Shown here piece by piece: positions 1 to 7,525 of a DNA stretch of 30,688 nucleotides. The stretch is from Candidatus Thorarchaeota archaeon (GTDB lineage: Archaea; Asgardarchaeota; Thorarchaeia; Thorarchaeales; Thorarchaeaceae), in NCBI GenBank assembly GCA_004524595.1, contig SDOA01000045.1, forward strand, positions 1 through 30,688, in the 5' to 3' direction. The first letter of the stretch is position 1. The number at the start of each line of letters is the position of its first letter. The position numbers and the translations under genes are program-made. Under the pieces are notes generated by a model that had not been told where the DNA came from, searched no databases, and saw only the letters and a program-made list of their open reading frames with translations.

Positions 1-471
1 TATAGACAGAATTACACAAATCGAAGTACTGACCCTGAAGGACGTGTATGTCATTTGGTGATCGACAAAGAAGGAGCGACAAGTGCCATCATCTTGCGGT
101 TAACCGCGGGGAAGCCTGTGGAATTTCCGGCTGAATTTGTAAGTGATATTGGGGAGAAAGCAGCACTCACTGTGTTGCATCATAAGGATAAAGTTGTCAA
201 ACTTTTCCCTGTAGCAAGTGAGGACATCTACCTGCTCAGGATTGAGATTAGTGATTTATCTCGCAATTTCCTGAAGCAACTGAACTTCGCATTTAATGAT
301 GCCAAGCTCAGCGACATTATCTTTACAACTGGTGTATGTCTTCGAGGCGAACGCTGCTATTACGAATGCTACTTTATCCCAGATCAATTAGTTGTCACAC
401 TTCCTGAACTCGAAGAGAGCTTGAAGAAGATACCCGGAGTATCCAGAGTAGTCCTGCGAAAGGTAGCTTGA
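1..471 (+). CDS. ACT-like domain protein, 5' end outside window
   Basis: The reading frame is open from base 1 to the TGA at 469-471, so the gene begins upstream of the window and the TTG at 55 is not its true start. The visible part is about 156 residues. Its last 90 or so (from IYLLRIEISD to the C-terminal PGVSRVVLRKV) look like an ACT domain: a beta strand, a helix, two strands around a GERCYYECYF stretch, and a final helix and strand. ACT domains usually bind small ligands such as amino acids and regulate the protein that carries them. The N-terminal part, and therefore the molecular function, cannot be seen. A hairpin terminator follows at 552-587. Confidence 0.6.
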   Translation, partial: YRQNYTNRSTDPEGRVCHLVIDKEGATSAIILRLTAGKPVEFPAEFVSDIGEKAALTVLHHKDKVVKLFPVASEDIYLLRIEISDLSRNFLKQLNFAFNDAKLSDIIFTTGVCLRGERCYYECYFIPDQLVVTLPELEESLKKIPGVSRVVLRKVA

Positions 472-551
472 GCACAGGCCTCCTAATATGATTAGGCGCC
501 TTGGACCATTGGTCGAACACAAGCAACCGTCCGCAATAAACTAGTAATTGA

Positions 552-587
552 GAGCCTCAGCAATCTGAGGCTCACTTTGTCTTTTTC
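552..587 (+). terminator. Hairpin terminator after the ACT-domain gene
   Basis: A perfect 9-bp stem (GAGCCTCAG at 552-560 with CTGAGGCTC at 565-573) encloses a CAAT loop and is followed by a T-rich stretch (574-587). A second, interrupted hairpin lies directly behind the stop codon (arms 476-487 and 491-501). The rest of the gap up to 752 is AT-rich and contains no gene I can support. Confidence 0.65.
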
Positions 588-752
588 TTACCTAATTATT
601 AATAGAAGAACGAAATAGAATCTCAATCTATCCCTCGCTAATTAACTAAATTCATTACCAAACAGTTCACGATTCCCGATTAAAAATCCAAGAATGTTTC
701 AAAGAGTGCAATATATCCCTCCAAAAAGACCTCAGAAGCATTTTGATGCAAG

Positions 753-1589
753 TCAGAGGAGCTCCATGCCTTCATTTCGCAATTCTCTGTAATTCCTTAG
801 ATTCGCTGGAATATATGCGTCTAAGAATATATTCAATATATGCTCAGGATCCCTCTCAATCCCATATTCTTCAAAGTAACTAAGTACATTGTAAATATCA
901 CGACGAAGAATCAATTCAATCTTATTCATATCACTCCATTTGTTCACAGACTCGGTCTGGGGAACATCAATGATCCAGGGATAATCATTCCACCAGAGGA
1001 TATTATATGCACTCAAGTCCCCATGAGCATAATGGGCAGTACTATACATGATTAAGTATTGATCTAGAATCTCATTTAATACTGCTTCAGGATTCTCTAA
1101 TTCTACCTCTCTGAGTTGAGGAGCAGGAGTATCCGCATCACCAATGAATCTCATAGTGAGATAATTGGCAACACGAGAGATTGGTGTTGGAACCCTGACC
1201 CCGGCTTTGAAGCAAGTCTGAAGAATGTCATATTCCTTCACTGCAATGTCTTCCAATAATCCTAGAATCCAACGTGTCTTCTTTCCGCTTGATTCACGGA
1301 TGTGCCCTTTAGTCATGGATAGCTTATGTGGTGTAGCCCAGAGCCGATATGCCTTCAGGATAATTGAATGCTCATTCCATTTTGCTAAGAAGATTGTTGC
1401 TTCTTTTCCTGCACTCATAGGGTAAAGAACATCAGTAGCAAGTCCAAAAGAGACCGCCTCTTTTTTAATTGCTTTAAACTGTGGTTCCTCAATAACCGCT
1501 TTCCCACTAGTGCCACCGCGGATTGCGTCTCGCTTCTGATCGATTGTAGCTCCTTTAGAGAGAGGGTTGAATTTATCGACTCTACTCAT
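753..1589 (-). CDS. RIO1-type atypical protein kinase, copy B
   Basis: A 278-residue RIO-family kinase/ATPase. RIO1 proteins act in late maturation of the small ribosomal subunit. Visible motifs are the RIO nucleotide-binding segment SAGKEA (about residues 59-64), the lysine in IILKAYR (about 79), the catalytic loop HGDLSAYN (189-196), and the metal-binding aspartate in IIDVPQ (about 208). HGDLSxYN is the RIO1 form, not the RIO2 form HGDFNEFN. I chose the ATG at 1589 because a GGAGG at 1599-1603 sits 9 nt upstream and the N-terminus then matches its neighbour; an in-frame start at 1631 is also open. The gene overlaps the stop of copy A by 8 nt, so the two are co-transcribed and probably translationally coupled. 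Copy B carries extra residues between the lysine and the catalytic loop. Confidence 0.85.
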   Translation of the reverse strand: MSRVDKFNPLSKGATIDQKRDAIRGGTSGKAVIEEPQFKAIKKEAVSFGLATDVLYPMSAGKEATIFLAKWNEHSIILKAYRLWATPHKLSMTKGHIRESSGKKTRWILGLLEDIAVKEYDILQTCFKAGVRVPTPISRVANYLTMRFIGDADTPAPQLREVELENPEAVLNEILDQYLIMYSTAHYAHGDLSAYNILWWNDYPWIIDVPQTESVNKWSDMNKIELILRRDIYNVLSYFEEYGIERDPEHILNIFLDAYIPANLRNYRELRNEGMELL

Positions 1590-2400
1590 AGAGCTCATCC
1601 TCCGCAATATATGAAACAATTTCCTCATCATAGTTCTTCAAATTTTCAGGAATGTATTCAGAGAGAAAGACATCCACAATATGATCAAGGTCTCTTGAGA
1701 TACCATATTTTTTGAAGTATGTCAATATATTCATTATATCTCTTCGGAGAAGAAATGTCGTGGTCTTCATATCTGCCCAAGGACCGACCCGATATGCTTG
1801 AGGCATATCAATGATCCACGGTTTCTCGTTCCACCAGAGGATATTATAGGCACTAAGGTCCCCGTGGATGTAATTCACATCTCGATACATAGTTAGATAG
1901 TCATCCAGAATCCGATCTAGGACCACCTCTGGCTCATCAAGATCTATAGTTCGAAGTTGAGGAGCAGGCTCAATCCCATCACCGATAAAACGTTGAGTGA
2001 GGTAGTTACCAACTCGTCCAATGGGTGTTGGTACATTCATTCCTGCTTTAAAACATGAGAGAAGTAGATCGAATTCCTTTGCTGCGAGCATCTGCATCTT
2101 TCCTGGAGCAAAGAAACCTTTCTTCTTGCTTGCCTGAGATGTATTCCAGAATCTATAAGCTTTGAGAATAATAGGATGCTCCTTGTATAGGGCAAGAAAG
2201 ATGGAAGCCTCCTTTCCTGCATTCATTTGATAGGCAACATCTGTTGCAAGTCCAAATTTGATTGCATCTTCTTTGACCTCTCTAAGCGTAAGTTCGCAGA
2301 TCTCGACAGTCCAACTTCTTCGGTTCCCTCGCTGAGCATCTCTCTTAATGGAGAGTGCACTAGGTTTCTTGGGATTTAGTTTCTCCACTACGCCAGCCAT
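1582..2400 (-). CDS. RIO1-type atypical protein kinase, copy A
   Basis: A 272-residue paralogue of the kinase directly downstream. It has the nucleotide-binding NAGKEA (residues 60-65), the lysine in IILKAYRFW (80), the catalytic loop HGDLSAYN (179-186) and the metal-binding Asp198 in IIDMPQ. All key catalytic positions are intact, so both copies are likely active. Length is normal for archaeal RIO1 (about 260). The expected role is ATP-dependent maturation of the 30S ribosomal subunit. The start at 2400 lies one base after the stop of a small ORF, which suggests a shared transcript. Most archaea carry one RIO1 and one RIO2, so a tandem pair of RIO1 type is unusual. I cannot tell which copy does the canonical job. 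Confidence 0.88.
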   Translation of the reverse strand: MAGVVEKLNPKKPSALSIKRDAQRGNRRSWTVEICELTLREVKEDAIKFGLATDVAYQMNAGKEASIFLALYKEHPIILKAYRFWNTSQASKKKGFFAPGKMQMLAAKEFDLLLSCFKAGMNVPTPIGRVGNYLTQRFIGDGIEPAPQLRTIDLDEPEVVLDRILDDYLTMYRDVNYIHGDLSAYNILWWNEKPWIIDMPQAYRVGPWADMKTTTFLLRRDIMNILTYFKKYGISRDLDHIVDVFLSEYIPENLKNYDEEIVSYIAEDELYE

Positions 2401-2401
2401 C

Positions 2402-2536
2402 TTAGACCACCACTATTCTAGAGAAATGCAGACCTCCTGAGGGACTTGGAGAGAACTTTTTCAGTAAATATTCCTCTGTGAGTTCCTTAGGTCGCAGGGC
2501 ACCTGATTGGTCGTCCTTAGTACCAATAACTTCCAT
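2402..2536 (-). CDS. Small ORF leading the RIO kinase operon
   Basis: A 44-codon ORF starting at ATG 2536 (MEVIGTKDD...) and ending one base before the RIO1 copy A start. The frame is open up to a TTG at 2602 (66 codons), but that TTG lies inside the sequence TTGTATAAAC, which looks like the promoter TATA box, so I prefer the internal ATG. The product is charged (PKELTEEYLLKK) with a hydrophobic C-terminus; I recognise no family. Its reality rests on the tight spacing to the kinase gene; it could instead be a leader region. Confidence 0.35.
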   Translation of the reverse strand: MEVIGTKDDQSGALRPKELTEEYLLKKFSPSPSGGLHFSRIVVV

Positions 2537-2592
2537 TGTTCTGGGGTTCTTCTTCGTGATTTTACTTCGTCCAGAAGAGGCACCATGTGTTT

Positions 2593-2602
2593 GTTTATAC
2601 AA
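2593..2602 (-). promoter_or_regulatory. Putative TATA box of the RIO kinase operon
   Basis: Read on the minus strand, TTGTATAAAC resembles an archaeal TATA element. A start site about 25 nt downstream would fall near 2570, leaving a leader of about 35 nt before the ATG at 2536. Confidence 0.4.
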
Positions 2603-2760
2603 CTTTGATTTTCACTCTCGTTGATGAATTGACACGCATCTTACATTCAAAGCACAGGAATTATCGAAAATGAGAAACCCACTACCCACGAAGCGCCTAG
2701 AGATGCCTTCAGACACGTGCGTGAAATGAATGGAGAACACCAAAAAGGAATAGAAGTCGT

Positions 2761-2817
2761 TTAGACTTCCTCGACGTAGGTGTAGGTATCCTTTGGACTA
2801 ACTCGTACGACAATCAT
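2761..2817 (-). CDS. Possible 18-residue microprotein
   Basis: A very short ORF (MIVVRVSPKD..., 18 residues, TAA at 2761-2763) lies alone in the 307-nt gap between the RIO operon and the MFS gene. It has a TATA-like element (TATATAC-like, minus strand, around 2872-2878), a GGAGG ribosome-binding site at 2831-2835 (spacing about 13 nt, rather long) and a T-rich stretch after the stop. The combination is suggestive, but an ORF this short can arise by chance. It may be a small RNA, or part of the 3' untranslated region of the MFS gene. Nothing else was seen in the gap. Confidence 0.25.
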   Translation of the reverse strand: MIVVRVSPKDTYTYVEEV

Positions 2818-2909
2818 TGATACACAAACACCTCCGTATTCATTAAATCAGATTCTCGGTTTCATGGTTAGTATATAGACTTTACGATGTACGTTAGAAT
2901 TAATATGTA

Positions 2910-4340
2910 TCATGTGGCATCTTTAACAGGATTCTCTCTTTTAGTCTCAATTATTTTTACAGGATTTGTTTCTTCAACATATTTCCACAGTAGGTAGGCT
3001 CCGATGAGTCCAAGAACAGAGGCAATCCAAAATGGAACGCCCATACCATCAATCAGAAGTGGACCTATAGGGATTTGAATTAATGAAAAATATGCGAACA
3101 AAGCACCACCAGCAATTGGTCCAATTGTGGCTCCTGCATTGAAGAAGGCTTGAAGTGTTCCAAATAACTTACCTCGCAAGCTCCAAGGAATAATATCAGC
3201 TTGAATTGCTCGCATTGCAGGTTCAGATATCGACATTGTCGCACTCTGGCCAATCCACACTGCACTTGTTTGCACAAGATTGGTTGTTAACGGTAAGACT
3301 CCTAAACTTATTCGCGAACCCACTGCACCCCAAACAGCTAACCCTTTTCGCCCTCGACGATCGGAGTATCTCCCTGAAGGTATTGAGAAGAATAATCCTA
3401 CAGCTCCAGCTCCTGATATGATAAGTCCAATAAGACCAATATCTGTCGTGATTCGACTCATCAAGAATAATTGGAAGATTGGTTGACCAAGACCCATTGC
3501 AATTCCATTAAACATCGACATGAGATATAATGCATTGATCATCCGACGTGTCTTCTGATTCATATCCTCTAATAGGTTCTCAACAGGTGGAGGTTCTATG
3601 GGATTAGAAAGTTCACAAGCTAACGGAGGGATTTCTTGATTTGAGGGTAAGTCGAGTTTTCCTGGTGCAGTTTCTTTCAAAATAATAGCTGTGATGATTG
3701 TAGCAGGGAGAACAATGAGTGCACCAATGAAGTAGGGAACTCTAAAGACATCAGGAACAGGCAATAAAAGAAAATCTCGACAGAAATTATAGAGAAGACC
3801 TCCAACACCAGGACCAAGTATGAACCCTAGAGTTGATACCATCATATAGACACCTAGACCTTCACCCCTACGTTCTGAGCCAACAATATCCATTAACGCA
3901 GCTTCTGCTGTAGGCCAGACCATTGCAGACACAACACCTTGGAAAGCCCTGACTAGTAGAAGATGAAACCAGTTTTGTGCTAAACCGAAAAAGACCAAAA
4001 GAAGAACATACCCGAAGAGACCAACAATAATAACTGGTCGTCTTCCATGAGTGTCAGAGAAGCCCCCCCAGTAGCGAGCCAAGAGAGTTCTTGTTCCCAT
4101 GAATGTGGCCATCAATACTCCAAAGATCAAGGAGAAACTTGCAACAACATCTGCTGGAACAATGTACCCAGGACCTGGAGGTTGAGTAAGTCCTCCTTCA
4201 AGAGCAATTAGATAATATGACATTGAAGGTGCAACAATACCAAAACCGAGCATAATCAACATTGCATCAATAGCCAGTACAATGACTCTAGGATTCCTAT
4301 ACAGACTGTCTTTCTTGATTGAGTCATCATAACGTGACAT
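2910..4340 (-). CDS. Major facilitator superfamily (MFS) transporter
   Basis: A 476-residue polytopic membrane protein with the usual 12-helix MFS layout in two halves joined by a polar loop (about residues 215-260). MFS motif A, between helices 2 and 3, is visible as GGFSDTHGRRP, and its counterpart in the second half as SGRYSDRRGRKG. A glycine-rich GPGVGGLL segment fits the antiporter motif of drug:proton exchangers, so efflux is plausible; the substrate is unknown. I chose the ATG at 4340 over a TTG at 4355. A TATA-like CTTATATT at 4381-4388 fits a short leader. The gene is divergent from the XPB helicase gene and lies alone in its orientation. Confidence 0.85.
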   Translation of the reverse strand: MSRYDDSIKKDSLYRNPRVIVLAIDAMLIMLGFGIVAPSMSYYLIALEGGLTQPPGPGYIVPADVVASFSLIFGVLMATFMGTRTLLARYWGGFSDTHGRRPVIIVGLFGYVLLLVFFGLAQNWFHLLLVRAFQGVVSAMVWPTAEAALMDIVGSERRGEGLGVYMMVSTLGFILGPGVGGLLYNFCRDFLLLPVPDVFRVPYFIGALIVLPATIITAIILKETAPGKLDLPSNQEIPPLACELSNPIEPPPVENLLEDMNQKTRRMINALYLMSMFNGIAMGLGQPIFQLFLMSRITTDIGLIGLIISGAGAVGLFFSIPSGRYSDRRGRKGLAVWGAVGSRISLGVLPLTTNLVQTSAVWIGQSATMSISEPAMRAIQADIIPWSLRGKLFGTLQAFFNAGATIGPIAGGALFAYFSLIQIPIGPLLIDGMGVPFWIASVLGLIGAYLLWKYVEETNPVKIIETKRENPVKDAT

Positions 4341-4380
4341 GGAGGAGCCTCGCAAGAAAATAGGTCAAATTAAGGATGTT

Positions 4381-4388
4381 AATATAAG
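4381..4388 (-). promoter_or_regulatory. TATA box of the MFS gene
   Basis: CTTATATT on the minus strand, about 45 nt upstream of the ATG at 4340, giving a predicted start site near 4358. Confidence 0.45.
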
Positions 4389-4517
4389 TACAGGTCATGA
4401 CACATTTCTAGGCCGTTAAGGAAGGATTTATCTCTGTTTCATTACGCCGTCCTACGATTTCCGTTTAAGGGAAGCAACAATCACGCTAAAGAATGAAAAA
4501 TTGGATGTTGAATATAC

Positions 4518-6224
4518 ATGCCCAATCCAAGTAATCCATTAATCGTTCAATCAGACAAATCAGTACTCCTTGAAGTAGATAATCCCCTCTATGAAGATGC
4601 GAGGGACTCGTTAGCACGATTTGCAGAACTTGTCAAATCACCTGAATATGTACACACATATAGAATCACACCACTTACTCTCTGGAATGCAGCTGCAATG
4701 GGAATGACACCAAATGAGGTTGTTGCGGCACTCGAAGAATTTGCCAAATATCCTATTCCTGGAAATATTTCAAGAGAGATTGTAGACTACATGTCTAGAT
4801 ATGGACAGCTCTCGCTCTACAAAGATGATATGGACCTCCTACTCATATGTGAAAATGAGGACTTAGCTGAAGAGATTTGGGCGAACAGTAAAATTACTGA
4901 ATTCATCATTGATCGTGTAGATGAGGTCACGTTTAGAGTAGACCCATCGAGAAGAGGATTCATCAAACAGGCTTTGATTGAGGTTGGACATCCTGTCGAG
5001 GATCTGGCTGGTTATGTTGAGGGAGAACATCTTCCCTTTGAAATACGAGAGACAACTCTTGAAAGTAAACCTTGGGGATTAAGAAAATACCAGGATGATG
5101 CCGTTGCCATCTTCCATCATGGCGGAGGAGAGAAAGGAGGTTCAGGTGTAGTTGTGCTACCTTGTGGAGCTGGTAAAACAATGGTAGGGATTGGAGCTAT
5201 GTACAAGCTTCAGACATCTACATTAATTCTAGCACCGAATGTGATTGCAGTAAGGCAATGGATTGCTGAACTACTCGATAAGACAACATTACAACCTGAA
5301 GATATTGCGGAATACACTGGAGACTCGAAAGATATTCGCCCGGTAACTGTTGCGACTTACCAAATACTGACTTGGCGTAGAACAAAATCGTCTGAATTTG
5401 AGCACTTTAAAATATTCGAGGCTAGAAACTGGGGACTCATCATCTATGATGAGGTTCATCTCCTACCCGCGCCTGTCTTTAGAGTGACAGCAGCAATTCA
5501 GGCAACCAGACGTTTAGGTCTTACTGCAACATTAGTTCGAGAGGATGATAAGGAAGAAGATGTCTTTAGCTTAATTGGCCCAAAAAGATTCGACATGCCT
5601 TGGAAGATGTTAGAGGACCAAGGCTGGATTGCTACTGCTATTTGTTATGAGATTCGTCTTGAGCTTCCGGATAGCTTGCGAAGAGCATATGCAGTAGCAG
5701 AGGACAGAAAGAAATATCGAATTGCCGCTGAGAACCCTGACAAAATGGAGATAATTAAAGAGATCATAAAACATCACGAAAAGGACAATATTCTTGTCAT
5801 AGGCATGTATTTAGATCAATTGGAACTCATTGCTGAGGAAGTTGATGCTCCTTTAATCACAGGAAAAACACCCAATGATGAACGAGCAGAACTCTATGCA
5901 GCATTTCGCGAGGGGAAACAAAAAATTCTCATCGTGTCGAAAGTTGCGAATTTTGCTTTAGACCTTCCTGATGCGAATGTGGCAATACAGGTCTCAGGTA
6001 CATTTGGATCTCGTCAAGAAGAGGCTCAAAGATTAGGTAGAATTCTTAGACCGAAAAGTGATGGGAGTTTTGCTAGATTCTATTCACTTGTGACAAGAGA
6101 TACGAGAGATATGGATTTTGGGGCAAAACGTCAGTTATTCTTAACTGAACAGGGTTATCAATATGTTATTGCATCAGCAGAGGAAAAAATATGGGAGCGA
6201 GCTCCTGAGAGTTTCTTCAGCTGA
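4518..6224 (+). CDS. XPB/Ssl2-family DNA helicase, bacterial-type architecture
   Basis: A 568-residue superfamily 2 helicase. XPB proteins unwind DNA 3'-5' in nucleotide excision repair and, in eukaryotes, in TFIIH. Residues about 7-105 form the XPB N-terminal domain (PF13625-like: IVQSDK, then HTYRITPLTLWNA and PIPGN), followed by a damage-recognition-like segment (about 115-170). The motor shows Walker A PCGAGKT (215-221), the DEVH box (311-314), TAT (336-338), the XPB-specific RED (341-343) and motif VI QEEAQRLGRILRPK. From memory, length, domain order and many phrases match mycobacterial XPB more closely than the shorter archaeal XPB that pairs with the Bax1 nuclease, and no Bax1-like gene is present. 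The gene overlaps the convergent APH-like gene by 8 nt. A protein sharing the N-terminal domain is encoded at 8817. Confidence 0.93.
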   Translation: MPNPSNPLIVQSDKSVLLEVDNPLYEDARDSLARFAELVKSPEYVHTYRITPLTLWNAAAMGMTPNEVVAALEEFAKYPIPGNISREIVDYMSRYGQLSLYKDDMDLLLICENEDLAEEIWANSKITEFIIDRVDEVTFRVDPSRRGFIKQALIEVGHPVEDLAGYVEGEHLPFEIRETTLESKPWGLRKYQDDAVAIFHHGGGEKGGSGVVVLPCGAGKTMVGIGAMYKLQTSTLILAPNVIAVRQWIAELLDKTTLQPEDIAEYTGDSKDIRPVTVATYQILTWRRTKSSEFEHFKIFEARNWGLIIYDEVHLLPAPVFRVTAAIQATRRLGLTATLVREDDKEEDVFSLIGPKRFDMPWKMLEDQGWIATAICYEIRLELPDSLRRAYAVAEDRKKYRIAAENPDKMEIIKEIIKHHEKDNILVIGMYLDQLELIAEEVDAPLITGKTPNDERAELYAAFREGKQKILIVSKVANFALDLPDANVAIQVSGTFGSRQEEAQRLGRILRPKSDGSFARFYSLVTRDTRDMDFGAKRQLFLTEQGYQYVIASAEEKIWERAPESFFS

Positions 6225-7182
6225 TAATAAGAGAACGCAGCCGAGTTAGTTTCATCCTCACATATTCAAGTATTTCATTCCGTATAGATGGAGTGGCAAT
6301 ACTCTGTTCTACAATACCAAACTCCATGGAGAGTAATCTTTCAATACTCCAAGCTATTACTGAGGATAGTGCCAAAGGACGCAGGATATTCACAGTATCT
6401 CGAATTTGTGGAGTAACTATGTTTTGATGATAGTCTGTTTCTTGAGAATACGATGCTTCGAGAAGGTATGCAATATCATATCGAGAGTCGCCAATAGCAC
6501 AGTTTTCAAGGTCGAGAAAAACAGATTTTTGTTCCCTAAATACAATATTTGGAACCCATAAATCACCATGCATTGTTCGTTTAGACCATTCACCAAAGGC
6601 ATCAGTTATTGAATATAATTCAGGATAGAGTTCACTAAATGATTCTTTCATTCGAGCAAGTTCGTCAGAACTTCTAGGTAGCCATTCATGACCTTCAATA
6701 GATTGTAGGATTTTGTCAAGATATTCAGAGGGTGTATTGTATGATGGTAAATCAGAGGGATTTAGTTTAGAGAGAATTCCAAGAGATTGTTTGAGTGAAT
6801 TCATCTGTTTTAATGATATATCTGTTAAAGAATCATACACATCTCCATTAACAAATTCAAGAAGGATAAATGGAGTTTCAGCAGAGTCATTGAGGTGACC
6901 AACCTCCAATGGTACTGGAGCAATGCCGGATTTAGAAATGTTAAGACAAATCTTATACAGATGGTCATAAGGATTAATTTCTCTCTTCTCAGTTGACCAT
7001 GGAAGTTTAAGAACAAAATCAAGATGTGAATCATGACCTCGTATATTGAGGTTTGACCAACCTCCCAGAGAGTAAGGATTTAGATGAACAACATCATTAA
7101 GAATATCACTGGATTGTAATAGCAATGCAGATAATTCGTCAAGACCATGTCCATGAATTCTCTTGATGTTCTGTTTCATCAT
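6217..7182 (-). CDS. Aminoglycoside phosphotransferase (APH)-like kinase
   Basis: A 321-residue protein of the APH/choline kinase fold, which transfers phosphate from ATP to small molecules or sometimes proteins. Visible are the lysine in FVLKLPW (59), the catalytic loop HGDLWVPN (205-212) and the metal-binding DLE (224-226, where many relatives have DFE or DWE), followed by GDSRYDIAYL. The frame is open further upstream to 7368, but that part crosses the divergent promoter and gene, and the homologous region begins at the ATG pair 7179/7182. A TATA-like stretch near 7206-7213 would make the mRNA nearly leaderless. The substrate is unknown; the location between XPB and the DUF2240-like gene does not reveal it. 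Antibiotic resistance should not be assumed. Confidence 0.78.
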   Translation of the reverse strand: MMKQNIKRIHGHGLDELSALLLQSSDILNDVVHLNPYSLGGWSNLNIRGHDSHLDFVLKLPWSTEKREINPYDHLYKICLNISKSGIAPVPLEVGHLNDSAETPFILLEFVNGDVYDSLTDISLKQMNSLKQSLGILSKLNPSDLPSYNTPSEYLDKILQSIEGHEWLPRSSDELARMKESFSELYPELYSITDAFGEWSKRTMHGDLWVPNIVFREQKSVFLDLENCAIGDSRYDIAYLLEASYSQETDYHQNIVTPQIRDTVNILRPLALSSVIAWSIERLLSMEFGIVEQSIATPSIRNEILEYVRMKLTRLRSLIIS

Positions 7183-7237
7183 CGCTAAGAGAATAAAAAT
7201 GACAACTTCTAAAAGGATGTTGGGATGGGTACAAAAT

Positions 7238-7525
7238 ATGAATGGAAGGGACATGCTTCTCGTCTTAGCACATCTATTTAGGAAAAAAGGAAGTGAGGTC
7301 TCCATTGAAAGTGCAGTAGATTTCCTTTCATTCAGGTGCAGGTATGGAGCACCATCAGATATACGCAAATTACTCTCTATAGCCTTAAAGAACGAGATGA
7401 TCTCAAGAAAAGAAAATATGATAATTGCGGAATTTATCTTCGATAAGCAGAGTCTTCCATGGAACCTATCAACAGCTCTTCAAGATAGAGTTCGATTTCA
7501 AGAAGAGATTCAGCCACTATTCTAA
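7238..7525 (+). CDS. DUF2240-like small archaeal protein
   Basis: A 95-residue soluble protein resembling the archaeal DUF2240 family. It shows the pattern LFRKKG, then a helical SAVDFLSF, the APSDIRKLLSIALKNEMI segment and a closing FxFDKQSLPWNL that recalls the FDP...P tail of the family. The arrangement suggests a winged-helix-like fold; function is unknown. Starts at 7163 and 7199 are also open in frame; I chose 7238 because homology begins there and the divergent APH-like gene occupies the upstream DNA. It overlaps the convergent RFC-like gene by 4 nt. Confidence 0.55.
   Translation: MNGRDMLLVLAHLFRKKGSEVSIESAVDFLSFRCRYGAPSDIRKLLSIALKNEMISRKENMIIAEFIFDKQSLPWNLSTALQDRVRFQEEIQPLF

Noticed and set aside
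476..540. tRNA-like segment (GGTCGAAC resembling a T-loop)
   Set aside because: No acceptor stem, anticodon arm or CCA-proximal pairing could be folded around it.
488..544. 18-codon ORF after the ACT-domain gene
   Set aside because: It starts inside the hairpin at 476-501 and has no ribosome-binding site or promoter.
840..1425. Plus-strand ORFs opposite RIO copy B
   Set aside because: They lie antisense to a kinase with complete motifs, encode no recognisable domain and have no ribosome-binding site.
2622..2700. TGATGA resembling the C box of a C/D box RNA
   Set aside because: No D box (CTGA) at a suitable distance and no terminal stem.
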